Origin: CADDYT01 sp035294125
GTDB lineage: Bacteria > Chloroflexota > Ktedonobacteria > Ktedonobacterales > Ktedonobacteraceae
NCBI GenBank assembly: GCA_035294125.1
Contig: DATGLM010000084.1
Location: forward strand, 1-64,000
DNA length: 64,000 bases
Reading direction: 5' to 3'
Below are positions 8,471 through 16,756 of this stretch, one piece after another. Position 1 is the first letter of the stretch; each line of letters opens with the position of its first letter. Below the pieces are notes generated by a model, which saw only the letters and a list, made by a program, of their open reading frames with translations, made no database searches and had not been told where the DNA came from. The translations under genes and the position numbers were made by a program.

Positions 8471-9472
8471 GTGCCCTTAAACTTGAGAAACAGACATTTT
8501 TTGAAGCTGGACGATTTTACGCAGCAGGAGCTGCACTTTCTGCTGCAACTGGCTGCCGATTTGAAGGCGGCGAAGGCGGCGGGAAGAGAGGTTCAGCGCC
8601 TGAAAGGCAAGGAGATCGCGCTCATCTTCGAGAAAGATTCGACACGCACGCGCAGCGGCTTCGAGGTAGCAGCTTACGATCAGGGAGCGCACGTGACCTA
8701 TATCGGACCAAGCGGTTCGCATATCGGCACAAAGGAGAGCATGAAGGATACCGCTCGTGTGCTGGGCCGCATGTATGACGGCATCCAGTACCGGGGTTTT
8801 GAGCAGGAACAGGTGGAAGAACTGGCGCGCCACGCCGGTGTGCCGGTCTGGAACGGGCTAACGAACGAGGCCCACCCGACGCAGGTGCTGGGCGATCTGC
8901 TGACCATGCAGGAACACAGCCATAAGCCGCTGGACGAAGTCACCTTCTGCTTCCTCGGCGATGTCGGCCATAACGTAGGCGATTCGCTGATGATCGGAGC
9001 CGCAAAGATGGGAATGGACGTGCGCCTGGCCGGGCCAGAGCCGTGCTGGCCCGAAGCAGAGAGAGTCGAATTGGCACGCGAGATTGCCAGGAAAACAGGT
9101 GCGCGCCTCACCCTCACTGAAGACGTGGAAACGGCGGTACGAGGCTGCGATTTCGTCTACACCGATGTCTGGGTCTCGATGGGCGAACCTGCCAGCCTGT
9201 GGGGAGAACGCATCCAGTTGATGTTACCCTACCAGGTCAACAGCGCCTTGATGGCGCTGACTCACAATCCGCACGCCAAATTCATGCACTGCCTGCCCGC
9301 CCTGCACAACACAGAGACCAAACTGGGCCGGGAAATCTACGAACGCTACGGCCTTGAAGCCTTAGAGGTCACCGACGAGGTATTCGAGTCCGACGCCTCC
9401 ATCGTCTTCGACCAGGCCGAGAACCGCCTGCATACCATCAAAGCGGTACTGGTAGCAACACTTGGTGACTAG
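8471..9472 (+). CDS. argF: Ornithine carbamoyltransferase
   Basis: A 333-residue enzyme that makes citrulline from ornithine and carbamoyl phosphate. The carbamoyl-phosphate site STRTR is at 57-61, HPTQ at 135-138, the ornithine loop DVWVSMGE at 232-239, and HCLP at 273-276. The segment GPSGSHIGTKESMKDTARVLG and the overall length match the OTC group that includes E. coli ArgF and catabolic ArcB, so direction of use in vivo cannot be read from sequence. No other arginine gene is in the window, so it is either a dispersed biosynthetic gene or part of scattered arginine catabolism. The start is GTG 8471 with AGGAGAGAG upstream. A TATAAT at 8422-8427 could be its -10 element. Confidence 0.93.
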   Translation: MPLNLRNRHFLKLDDFTQQELHFLLQLAADLKAAKAAGREVQRLKGKEIALIFEKDSTRTRSGFEVAAYDQGAHVTYIGPSGSHIGTKESMKDTARVLGRMYDGIQYRGFEQEQVEELARHAGVPVWNGLTNEAHPTQVLGDLLTMQEHSHKPLDEVTFCFLGDVGHNVGDSLMIGAAKMGMDVRLAGPEPCWPEAERVELAREIARKTGARLTLTEDVETAVRGCDFVYTDVWVSMGEPASLWGERIQLMLPYQVNSALMALTHNPHAKFMHCLPALHNTETKLGREIYERYGLEALEVTDEVFESDASIVFDQAENRLHTIKAVLVATLGD

Positions 9473-9498
9473 CATGAGACAAAGATAGCTAGAGGCAA

Positions 9499-9930
9499 CT
9501 AATTCGATGCAGCGTCCAATGCATTACTAATGGCAGAGGTGAGCGTCGCAAGCTTGAACGGTTTTTCAATCAGGACGGCATCCGGGGCAATGCGCAGCGC
9601 CTTCGCAATCTCCTCAGCAGTCGCGGCGGTACAGAAAATCAACGGCAGCGATTTTGTAAAAGGATGAGCGCGCAGGCGTTTCAAGACTTCTACTCCATCG
9701 ATATCGGGCAGGTGCAGATCGAGAATGAGCACTTGAACGGGTAAGTGGAAAGGAAACGCTGTTCCTTGCGCTTTTGCGCCTTGCTGCTGAGCAGTATCCA
9801 GCGGTGCAAGCGCCTGCAAACAGTCCCGGGCATACTTGTAGACGATCACTTCATGCCCAAGATGTTGGAGCATGGTTGCACACAGATTTGCGATGCGTGC
9901 ATTATCTTCTAGCAATCCTACTTGAACCAT
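9499..9930 (-). CDS. Single-domain response regulator
   Basis: A 143-residue CheY-like receiver with no output domain. It has Glu8-Asp9 at the acidic pocket, phosphoacceptor Asp71 in ILDLHLPDIDG, Thr101 in FCTAATA, and Lys123 in IEKPF. An insert after residue 47 (AQQQGAKAQGTAFPFH) lengthens one loop. ATG 9930 is chosen because the receiver fold starts immediately after it; an in-frame upstream extension to 10026 is unlike any receiver. No histidine kinase gene is nearby, so the partner is elsewhere. It is divergent from the membrane-anchored protein at 10084. Confidence 0.85.
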   Translation of the reverse strand: MVQVGLLEDNARIANLCATMLQHLGHEVIVYKYARDCLQALAPLDTAQQQGAKAQGTAFPFHLPVQVLILDLHLPDIDGVEVLKRLRAHPFTKSLPLIFCTAATAEEIAKALRIAPDAVLIEKPFKLATLTSAISNALDAASN

Positions 9931-10083
9931 ACGTTCGCGCAATCCTTCGCTGTTACTTTCTCCGCCTGTTCCCAAATTGTAATGTCTGTCAATCCAACTG
10001 TCAAGACATCTCGACTCAAGAGACAAAATGCGCTACAATCAAGAGGCCAACATACCGTTTGCAGGAAGATTAGAAGTAAGCCT

Positions 10084-10542
10084 ATGAGCGAACAAGAACC
10101 TGAGAAAAAAGTCCCGATCAGTACCGTGCGCTTTGGGATAGGGAAAGAGATACGGCTCTACCTCGATGAAATTGTCGTCACCAGCAGAGAAGCAGGGCAA
10201 GAGCTACAAGTTCCACTGCAAGAAATTAAGCGGCTCACCCTGATGCCGGGCGAGCCTGCGCCTTCCAGGCTTATCCTGATGGCAGACCTGACCGATAATA
10301 CGACCATTATTCTGGCAGAAGGCATGACCAACGCCCGCGACTTCCGGGCCATGATCCCTCATCTCGTCGAACTGATTCCCGATCTGGAATTGGAGCCACC
10401 GGACATGGCGGAACAATTACGCCAGGCCCTCAATAATCGCCGTGCCTGGGCCCTCACCTGCTACGGGGCCATTGTCCTGCTCTGCATATTCCTCTTCGCT
10501 CTCTACTTGATCGTCGCCTACCTGGGTACGCATCACCCTTGA
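10084..10542 (+). CDS. Tail-anchored protein of unknown function
   Basis: A 152-residue protein. The soluble part (1-120), rich in beta-strand-like sequence (IGKEIRLYLDEIVVTSRE, LTLMPGEPAPSRLILMADL), resembles a small PH-like or DUF fold, but I cannot assign a family. One C-terminal membrane segment (about 123-148) would anchor it with the bulk in the cytoplasm. ATG 10084 begins MSEQEPEKK; the longer frame from 9922 overlaps the divergent regulator. Only three bases separate it from the MBL hydrolase start, so the two are probably co-transcribed. Confidence 0.6.
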   Translation: MSEQEPEKKVPISTVRFGIGKEIRLYLDEIVVTSREAGQELQVPLQEIKRLTLMPGEPAPSRLILMADLTDNTTIILAEGMTNARDFRAMIPHLVELIPDLELEPPDMAEQLRQALNNRRAWALTCYGAIVLLCIFLFALYLIVAYLGTHHP

Positions 10543-10545
10543 AGA

Positions 10546-11502
10546 ATGCAAACAAAGAAAGTGAGACAATATATGTCGCCAATAGAAGGTATAACGTATG
10601 TTCCTGAGTTGAGCAGCGATAGCCGCGTCCGTGTCTTCCGCAGTTTTTTCGCCGCGGAAGGCGAGTTTGACAGCATGCAGGTGGACGCCTACGTGGTGAT
10701 TACCGACCGCTACGTGGTCGTCCTCGATACGCTGCTGCGCCCCGAAGATGCGGCGGCAATGATGCAGGAAGAGGGCGTGCGGAACGCGCTGGCGGGACGG
10801 CAGGCGCTGGTAGTCAACAGCCACGCCGACTGGGACCATAGCTGGGGCAACGCCTACTTTACAGCCGAACATGCCTCCCCCATTCTTGCCCAGGATTACT
10901 GCCGGATACGCATGCTTTCAGACGAAGCAAAAGCCGAGCTGGCCGATTACCAGCAGCGTTACCCGCTCTTTTCCTCAGTCAAACTCGTCCCACCCACGCT
11001 CACCTTCCACCGAACCTTCACGATTCACGGCGGAGATTTGACCATCCAACTGCTGCCAGCGCCGGGACACCATGCCGACCATATAGCTGCCTGGATTCCC
11101 GAACTGCGCCTCCTGCTGGCTTTTGACGCCGTGGAGAAGCCACTGCCCACGCTCGAAGACGCCACAGGCGTACAGCCCATGTTCGACACGCTGCAACGCT
11201 TTCTGACCTTGCAGCCGCAGCGCGTCCTCTGTTCGCATGGCAACAGCAGCGAACCCGCGCTGGTCAACGCGAACCTGGCCTACCTGCGCGAAATCGAGCG
11301 CCGCAGCCGCGCCCTGCTCTCGCACCATACCCTCACCAGCGCAGAACTCGACCACCCCTCCCAACTGATTGGCTACCTCTTCGACGAGCTTGTGCCACCA
11401 GAAGAAGATGTAGATCGCACCTTTTACACCTGGGCGCACGACCACAATATTCGCAGCATCATAGAATGGCTGATGCAGGCCGGAAGCCCATCTATCGATT
11501 AA
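10546..11502 (+). CDS. MBL-fold metallo-hydrolase
   Basis: A 318-residue metallo-beta-lactamase-fold protein. The metal motif is H93-A-D95-W-D97-H98 (NSHADWDHSWGN), with Asp in place of the usual second His of HxHxDH. A distal LLPAPGHHADHI segment supplies a further His, and FDAV and CSHGNS complete the site. The HADWDH variant is seen in quinoprotein-relay/SoxH-like MBL proteins. A hydrolase is therefore likely, but the substrate is unknown. It follows the tail-anchored protein by three bases, and its stop overlaps the convergent membrane gene by 11 bases. An ATG at 10573 is an alternative start. Confidence 0.8.
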   Translation: MQTKKVRQYMSPIEGITYVPELSSDSRVRVFRSFFAAEGEFDSMQVDAYVVITDRYVVVLDTLLRPEDAAAMMQEEGVRNALAGRQALVVNSHADWDHSWGNAYFTAEHASPILAQDYCRIRMLSDEAKAELADYQQRYPLFSSVKLVPPTLTFHRTFTIHGGDLTIQLLPAPGHHADHIAAWIPELRLLLAFDAVEKPLPTLEDATGVQPMFDTLQRFLTLQPQRVLCSHGNSSEPALVNANLAYLREIERRSRALLSHHTLTSAELDHPSQLIGYLFDELVPPEEDVDRTFYTWAHDHNIRSIIEWLMQAGSPSID

Positions 11503-11974
11503 TCTCAACAACCAGAACCCAGGTATCAATAAAAGCAGAGAGGAAAGAGAACAATGTCGCAGCAACGATCAAATAGAAACCGGTTGTTGCTCCTGTTAAA
11601 AAGATAATGCCTGCAACAATAAACGAGAGAGCTGCTATTTGAGAGACGAGAATAACCCGTGCATATGCAAGGCGATACTCGGCATTCATTTTGCGCAGGC
11701 TGTCGATCTGAAGATAGAGAGTGATTCCCCAGTCACAGCAGCCAAGAAGCAGAACTTCGAGGCCGACGGCTGTAGTAGATTGTCCAGGAATGAGCAGGAG
11801 CGAAGTGAGGAAGATGACAATGACCAGCATCACCAATGCTTCCAATGCCCTGTTGGGTAAGTACGACGACTTCATGATCTTTCCGAGATTGATTGAGATT
11901 CCAACAAAGATGAGTCCGGTCAAAGCAGCCGAGGCCCCTAATTCTCCCAAGAAGAAATTTTGCCAACCATCCAT
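11492..11974 (-). CDS. Small multipass membrane protein, unknown function
   Basis: A 160-residue protein with four or five hydrophobic segments separated by short basic loops. It begins MDGWQNFFLGELGASAALTG and ends VLVVEINR. The first segment (GASAALTGLIFVGISI) is like that of small uncharacterised membrane proteins, but no characterised family is evident to me. The 3' end overlaps the convergent MBL hydrolase gene by 11 bases, so the two transcripts are antisense at their ends. A 14-bp hairpin separates it from the upstream esterase gene. Confidence 0.65.
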   Translation of the reverse strand: MDGWQNFFLGELGASAALTGLIFVGISINLGKIMKSSYLPNRALEALVMLVIVIFLTSLLLIPGQSTTAVGLEVLLLGCCDWGITLYLQIDSLRKMNAEYRLAYARVILVSQIAALSFIVAGIIFLTGATTGFYLIVAATLFSFLSAFIDTWVLVVEINR

Positions 11975-11999
11975 ATCTGCTCCTTGTCTCTCTCAGAAC

Positions 12000-12038
12000 G
12001 GTTCGAGAAGCCAGAGACCTTGATTGGCTTCTCGAACC
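12000..12038 (-). terminator. Hairpin after the alpha/beta hydrolase gene
   Basis: GGTTCGAGAAGCCA at 12000-12013 pairs perfectly with 12025-12038 around an 11-base loop. It lies 20 bases past the stop of the minus-strand hydrolase and before the next minus-strand gene. The U-tract is poor, so intrinsic termination is likely but not certain. Confidence 0.5.
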
Positions 12039-12058
12039 ACGAACACCATACACAGCCC

Positions 12059-13342
12059 TTATCTTTCGTCAGGATTCGAGCTGGACGCCCCATCTTTATA
12101 CCACGCTCTCGCATGCACCTGTCCTTGCATATCGACAAAGAGATGCTGGGAGGGCGCGGGCTTTCCCTGGAGTCGATCAACAAGCCAGTCCGCGATGTAG
12201 GTCTGGGCATCAGGGCCAAGCGAGCTTGACGTTGTTGTGTTCAAACCGTGACGCTCGCCCTGGTAGAGGAGCAGCTCTTTCGGTGCCTTGATCTCCTCAA
12301 GAAGCTCATAGGTATACTCAATCGGGCTGAGTTCATCATCCTCACCAGCCACTACCAGGAAGGGACAGGTAATGGTGGCACCCACCCCACGGAGCGTAAG
12401 GGTTTGAGTGAAGGCGTCGAACGCTTCCTCATCCTCATAGCCGGCCATATACATATAGCGCAACTTGAAGGTGGGCGAGGACATATTGAACAGGGTATTG
12501 GCCCCTGGCTCATGACAGACATAGGCGACGGCGCATCCTAGCAGGCGGTCATCAACGGAGGCGACCTGTGTTCCCCAGAACGACCCGAAGCTAGCAGCCC
12601 GAATCGCCAGGCGATCAGCAGCAATTTCTGGTTGCGCGCGCAGCCAGTCGATCATCGCCCGTCCCGCGTCCATGAAATTGGTAGCCGTCACATGAATGTC
12701 GCGCACTGTACACTCCCCCTGTCCTGGTCCATCCATAGCGAGAACGGCGATGCCACGCTCAAGAAGCTTGTCGCCATAGAGCGCAACAGCCATTTCCTTA
12801 AACGAATCCATCCCGCCAATGGTAAGGACACAGGGGAGCGGTTTCTGTGCGCCCTGGCTGCGAGGTGGAAGGTGTAGATAGCCCGGCATCGCCCTGTCTC
12901 CAAAGGGAATCTCGACACGCCGGACAGCGTGATCGGCCAGCCGGGCATAGGCCATATAACAGGCCGTCTTTTTCTCATTGAGCCGCACATTCTCAGCAGA
13001 GTTCTCGAAGATCGGCCACTGCGCACTGCCATAGAGCAGTGCGGCAATAAAGAAACTTTCGCGCGCAGCAACGCTTCGCCCTTCCTCGGCGAAGCGTTGA
13101 GCTATCGCTTCCCTGCGCGCAGCGGCACGAGCAAATTCCCTGCTAATATCGTTGAACTTCTGCACGCGATGGCGCACACCCATAAAGTCGGCGCTAGCCT
13201 GAGGCCCACAGGGACCAAGAGTATAGCCAATACGGTTCTGATCCCACTCGATGCCAACAGTCTGAATAATGGCGTCGAGAATCCAGCGCTGCTCCTGCCA
13301 GCGGCGCATTCGTTTCTCCACGTTCTCGGAAAGAGATGGCAT
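12059..13342 (-). CDS. Alpha/beta hydrolase (FrsA/DUF1100-like esterase)
   Basis: A 427-residue hydrolase with a helical N-terminal region (1-140) and an alpha/beta hydrolase core. The nucleophile elbow is AASFGS with Ser251, where Ala replaces the first Gly of GxSxG. The acid is Asp335 or Asp336 in VVAGEDDELSP and the base is His365 in GERHGLN. An oxyanion-type TIGGMDSFKE segment lies at 174-183. Length and layout resemble FrsA-type and 2,6-dihydropseudooxynicotine-hydrolase-like enzymes; the substrate is unknown. ATG 13342 is chosen because AAAGGAATAACAAC precedes it; the longer frame to 13459 runs through the operators. It is divergent from a TetR gene with two palindromic sites between them, so it is probably repressed by that regulator. 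Confidence 0.82.
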   Translation of the reverse strand: MPSLSENVEKRMRRWQEQRWILDAIIQTVGIEWDQNRIGYTLGPCGPQASADFMGVRHRVQKFNDISREFARAAARREAIAQRFAEEGRSVAARESFFIAALLYGSAQWPIFENSAENVRLNEKKTACYMAYARLADHAVRRVEIPFGDRAMPGYLHLPPRSQGAQKPLPCVLTIGGMDSFKEMAVALYGDKLLERGIAVLAMDGPGQGECTVRDIHVTATNFMDAGRAMIDWLRAQPEIAADRLAIRAASFGSFWGTQVASVDDRLLGCAVAYVCHEPGANTLFNMSSPTFKLRYMYMAGYEDEEAFDAFTQTLTLRGVGATITCPFLVVAGEDDELSPIEYTYELLEEIKAPKELLLYQGERHGLNTTTSSSLGPDAQTYIADWLVDRLQGKPAPSQHLFVDMQGQVHARAWYKDGASSSNPDER

Positions 13343-13366
13343 GTTGTTATTCCTTTCTTTACCAAA

Positions 13367-13381
13367 GCAAGTATCACTTGC
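13367..13381. promoter_or_regulatory. TetR-type operator, site 1
   Basis: GCAAG-TATCA-CTTGC is a perfect inverted repeat with 5-base arms and a 5-base centre. It lies 25 bases before the hydrolase start. A second site with identical arms lies at 13412-13426, 45 bp centre to centre. Because both lie between a TetR gene and the gene divergent to it, they are the most likely binding sites of that regulator. Confidence 0.6.
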
Positions 13382-13411
13382 ATATAAGCATAACATAATT
13401 TCTTGAGAAAT

Positions 13412-13426
13412 GCAAGTGATGCTTGC
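13412..13426. promoter_or_regulatory. TetR-type operator, site 2
   Basis: GCAAG-TGATG-CTTGC has the same arms and spacing as site 1, and the symmetry extends one base pair each side to ATGCAAG/CTTGCAT. It lies 32 bases before the TetR start at 13458, so it fits autoregulation. Confidence 0.6.
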
Positions 13427-13457
13427 ATCTTCTTCAGAGAACTGGTATACTCTGAAC

Positions 13458-14093
13458 ATGGAGAAAACGCTCTACCAAACAAGCACGAAAGATGAAGGTA
13501 CATTCTCTCGCTCCGGGTCTCGTCGGAGGGTGCGAGGCGCGTCTATGCGAAAGGCAGTGCTGGCAGCCACCCTCGATCTCTTAAGCCAGCGAGGCTATGA
13601 AGGCATGACGACTAAAGAGATTGCTTCCAAAGCAGGTGTCAATGAAGTCTCTCTGTTTCGTCGCTGGGGGACGAAAGCGGCCATTGTGGCAGAGGCGTTA
13701 CAAGACTATAGCGCCACAGAGACACCCACGCCGGACACAGGAAATCTCCAGACCGATCTCATAGAACTACTACATGGCATTATCACGCGCATCCAGACCC
13801 CATTGGGAAAGGTCGTTTCCCAGATTGTGGTGGGCCACCATCTACAGCCGGAGTTGGAAGAGGTGCGCCGGGCTTATTGGAGAGATCGCTTCGCCAGAGC
13901 AGCGACTATTGTCCAGCGAGCGAAGGCGCGGGGCGAACTGCCTGAGGAGGTCGATGCGGAATTTCTGGTGGAGGCTGCGATAGGGCCAATCCTGGTCCGA
14001 GCCAATGCAACAGATCAACCCCTGGATGAGCGACTGCCCGAACGCATTGCGAGACTCCTCCTCTATGGACTGAAGAACTCGCAGAGGGAATAA
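13458..14093 (+). CDS. TetR-family transcriptional regulator
   Basis: A 211-residue repressor. A basic leader (SRSGSRRRVRGASMRK) precedes the TetR DNA-binding domain at about 30-78, with the helix-turn-helix TTKEIASKAGVNEVSLFRRW. The C-terminal helical ligand domain is of the TetR_C type. ATG 13458 is preferred over the in-frame upstream start at 13410, which would overlap operator site 2. It probably controls itself and the divergent hydrolase gene through the paired sites at 13367-13426. The inducer is unknown; the adjacent hydrolase suggests an ester or related small molecule. Confidence 0.88.
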   Translation: MEKTLYQTSTKDEGTFSRSGSRRRVRGASMRKAVLAATLDLLSQRGYEGMTTKEIASKAGVNEVSLFRRWGTKAAIVAEALQDYSATETPTPDTGNLQTDLIELLHGIITRIQTPLGKVVSQIVVGHHLQPELEEVRRAYWRDRFARAATIVQRAKARGELPEEVDAEFLVEAAIGPILVRANATDQPLDERLPERIARLLLYGLKNSQRE

Positions 14094-14138
14094 TGGTGCG
14101 CGGATTACTTTCCCTGGATCAGACACTGAACAAAGCGA

Positions 14139-14405
14139 CTAACCCGCTTCTTTCCGCCGCAATATCATCGACTGGAAATGCGTCTTGTGCTCCCACCCAA
14201 ACGGAATGACCTTGAAGGAGACGATCTCAAAGTATCGTTGAACGACCTGGCGCACATATTCATCGGTGTGATAGGAGAAAAGTTGCAATAGCTCCAGAAA
14301 TCTCTGCCGCTCTTCCCTTTTCCAATCCGCATAAGTATCTGTGTCGCGTCGGGGAGCATCGTGATCGTAATATTCACGCAAATTGTTGATGATCTGATCG
14401 TTCAT
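14139..14405 (-). pseudogene. SAM methyltransferase with catalytic core deleted in frame
   Basis: An 88-residue frame that joins two ends of one family. The first 41 residues (MNDQIINNLREYYDHDA to FLELLQ) look like the start of a small class-I methyltransferase. Residues 42-88 (FSYHTDEYVRQVVQRYFEIV, then HFQSMILRR) look like its end, where such proteins have FSxHTDE and a final strand pair. The central 110-120 residues that bind S-adenosylmethionine are absent, with the join near 14282 and the frame kept. The product cannot be a methyltransferase. Its ATG overlaps the stop of the upstream propeller gene (14402-14405), so it is still translationally coupled and probably still expressed. Confidence 0.65.
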
Positions 14406-15748
14406 GGCATCTCCCCTGGAGAGTCAACCTCTATCTCCTCACGCGGTTCCTGGTTCGACGATGGATTCGTTGGTGCATGTCTGATTGGTGACTCCTGCTC
14501 AGCTTCGTCCTCCTCATCTTCTTGCGGTTCCTCTGGTTCTTCCGGCTCGAACTGGCTGTTGACCTGGAGCATAGTGCGCCTGCGCGTGCGGCTGATGAGG
14601 ACGTAGAGGACGATGAAGAGGGCAGCGATGAGCAAGAGAGGCCAGAGGCGATCAAAGGTGACACCGCTGCTGGTGCCGGGAAAGATGTAGACACCGTCGA
14701 CGTTGGTAGCCGCGTAGAGCTGGGAGTTATTGGAGCCACCGATGATCAGGGCGTAGACAGCCTCGCCGCGTGGGATACCGGTAGCGATGGCGCCCCAGTC
14801 TTCACCACTATCGTCGCTGCGAAACGCGCCTATGTTGGTGCCGATGTAGGCAGTGGTGCCATTAGTGCTGCGGAAATCGGGCAGGACAGTGTAGACACTG
14901 ATAGCCGTGAGCGATTCCCGGCTAGATGCCCAGTGCGCTCCGTCGTCCTGTGAGAGAAAGAAGCCGTGATTGGTCGCGGCATAGACAAGGCCGCTGAGAC
15001 CACCCGCCACGTCAGCAGTCTGTATATCATTGATGCCGAGGCTGGCAGGCAGGCCGTTGTTGAAGGCGTGCCATATTGTCCCCCCATCATCGGAGCGATA
15101 GGTACCCTGCGCTGTAGCGGCCCAGAGCTGGTTCGTCACACTGTCGAAGTCAAGACCGTTGATGGCATCGCCTGCGGGCAGGCCGGTTCCGACGGTGGTC
15201 CAGGTCGAGCCGCCATCTCCGCTGACGAGCACGCCGTGCTGGAGCGTACCGGCATAGATGGGATACGGTGCTTTATCACCGAAGGCGAGAGAGGTGTAGG
15301 TATCGGCAGGCAGGTAGCCGCTTGCAGTGCCGGTTTTGCCTGCGGCCCTCCAGTGTCGCGCGCCATCGCTGCTGACATAGATGCCATGATCGGTCGCGGC
15401 GTAGAGTTTTTTGCCGGAGGTATCGAACGAGAGGGCATGGACAAAAACGGGAGAGGGCAGGCCGACACTGCTCTGCGTCCAGCGTGTACCGCCATCAGAT
15501 GAGGTATAGACGCCGCTCTGCTCATCACCTGCATAGAGTACCTGCGGGTTATTGGGGTCGACTTCCAGCGAGCGGATATGCACGTGTTGCAGGCTGGTTG
15601 CCTGCCAGTTACCGGCAAAAATGCCCGTATCGGGCGCGCAGGCCGACAGCCCCACCAGTAAGGTCAGGAGCAGGCAGAGCAGAAAGATGAAAGAGGAGAA
15701 CGGGAAGTGATACCCCACGCTCCGCTTTTGTAGTAACGGCGTATCCAT
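14402..15748 (-). CDS. BNR/Ycf48-like beta-propeller lipoprotein with C-terminal membrane anchor
   Basis: A 448-residue protein. An N-terminal hydrophobic segment ends in LVGLSAC, a lipobox, so the mature chain would be lipid-anchored at Cys. About seven repeats follow, each with a pattern like LYAATDHGIYVSSDGARHW, typical of the Ycf48/sortilin-like or BNR propeller. A C-terminal membrane segment (LLIAALFIVLYVLI) follows, then a basic and very acidic tail (EPEEPEEPQEDEEDEAEQE). The propeller is extracytoplasmic and the acidic tail cytoplasmic. The ATG at 15748 has GAGG six bases upstream. It sits 17 bases downstream of the ornithine-cyclodeaminase-like gene. Function is unknown; a binding or scaffold role is inferred. 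Confidence 0.75.
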   Translation of the reverse strand: MDTPLLQKRSVGYHFPFSSFIFLLCLLLTLLVGLSACAPDTGIFAGNWQATSLQHVHIRSLEVDPNNPQVLYAGDEQSGVYTSSDGGTRWTQSSVGLPSPVFVHALSFDTSGKKLYAATDHGIYVSSDGARHWRAAGKTGTASGYLPADTYTSLAFGDKAPYPIYAGTLQHGVLVSGDGGSTWTTVGTGLPAGDAINGLDFDSVTNQLWAATAQGTYRSDDGGTIWHAFNNGLPASLGINDIQTADVAGGLSGLVYAATNHGFFLSQDDGAHWASSRESLTAISVYTVLPDFRSTNGTTAYIGTNIGAFRSDDSGEDWGAIATGIPRGEAVYALIIGGSNNSQLYAATNVDGVYIFPGTSSGVTFDRLWPLLLIAALFIVLYVLISRTRRRTMLQVNSQFEPEEPEEPQEDEEDEAEQESPIRHAPTNPSSNQEPREEIEVDSPGEMP

Positions 15749-15765
15749 AGTTTGCCTCAAGTATT

Positions 15766-16725
15766 TTAAGGGAGTAAAGGAATTTCCTGGCCTATGCCTT
15801 TCTCTAGCGCCTGGTTATAGACGTGCGCCGCCGTAGCAACGTCTTCCAGAGCGATGCCTAGACCTTTATAGAGCGTAATATCGTCAGGCAATTCGCGCTG
15901 CGGCCCCTGCTCACTCACAACATGCGCTAATTCATAGACGCGATTCCAGTCAAGCCATCCCTCGCTAGCGGGGATGATCAGGTCTCCGGCTTCAGCATGG
16001 GCCTGTTCTTTTGAATCTGTAACGATGAGGTAGCTGCGTTGTAACGTCGTATCGTCAACTTCCCGCCTGTTGGGCCAGTTGGAGCCAATGGCGTTGATAT
16101 GGCAGCCGGGTTTGAGCCACTCACCGTGCAAGACCGGCTCGGCTGAGGTTGTTGCGGTAATAACGATATCGGCGTTCTCAACCGCCTGGCGAGCAGAGGC
16201 GACAGGCTGTACAGGAATATGAAGCAGGCGAGACATCTCTTCGGCGAAAACCACACACCGCTGGGGATGTCGGCAGTAGACAGAGATAGAGGTGATAGAA
16301 CGCACCGTGCAGATACCCATCAGCTGCATTGCCGCTTGATTGCCCGCACCGATCATGCCAACAGTTGCCGCATCAGGTCGCGCCAGATACTTGGTGGCCA
16401 CGCCGCTGGTTCCACCAGTGCGCATACGGCCCAGCCAGTCCGCTTCAATAATGGCAAGCAATTTACCATTATGCGAGCTAAAGAGCATCACCACGTAGCG
16501 CACGCCTTCGTGAAACGTGGTGTAGGTTTTAAAGCCCATGGCACCAAAGGTAGGCACTGCTGCGGCCAACAGGTGCATGACACCATGTGTAATGACCAAC
16601 CGGCTGCGCGGACGGTTAACCGCCATCTCTTCAGCCAACGCCCCAAAAGCCTGCTCCAGTACCTTTATCGTATCAGGCATGGTCAGCAGGCGGCGCACAT
16701 CGGCTTCACGCAATATCAGCGCCAT
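15766..16725 (-). CDS. Ornithine cyclodeaminase / mu-crystallin family protein
   Basis: A 319-residue Rossmann-fold enzyme of the ornithine cyclodeaminase family, which includes alanine and ketimine dehydrogenases. Family marks are the substrate-domain start (ALILREADVRRLL), KTYTTFHEG, the catalytic-site region IIEADWLGRMRTGGTSGVAT, the NAD(P)-binding GMIGAGNQAAMQ and NAIGSNWPNRREVD. Which reaction it performs cannot be told from sequence. ATG 16725 is preferred over GTG 16740. It lies between a zinc-ribbon gene and the propeller lipoprotein gene on the same strand with short gaps, so an operon 17152 to 14139 is likely. Confidence 0.87.
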   Translation of the reverse strand: MALILREADVRRLLTMPDTIKVLEQAFGALAEEMAVNRPRSRLVITHGVMHLLAAAVPTFGAMGFKTYTTFHEGVRYVVMLFSSHNGKLLAIIEADWLGRMRTGGTSGVATKYLARPDAATVGMIGAGNQAAMQLMGICTVRSITSISVYCRHPQRCVVFAEEMSRLLHIPVQPVASARQAVENADIVITATTSAEPVLHGEWLKPGCHINAIGSNWPNRREVDDTTLQRSYLIVTDSKEQAHAEAGDLIIPASEGWLDWNRVYELAHVVSEQGPQRELPDDITLYKGLGIALEDVATAAHVYNQALEKGIGQEIPLLP

Positions 16726-16756
16726 GAGACATACTCTCACGTTAAACTAATTGGAT

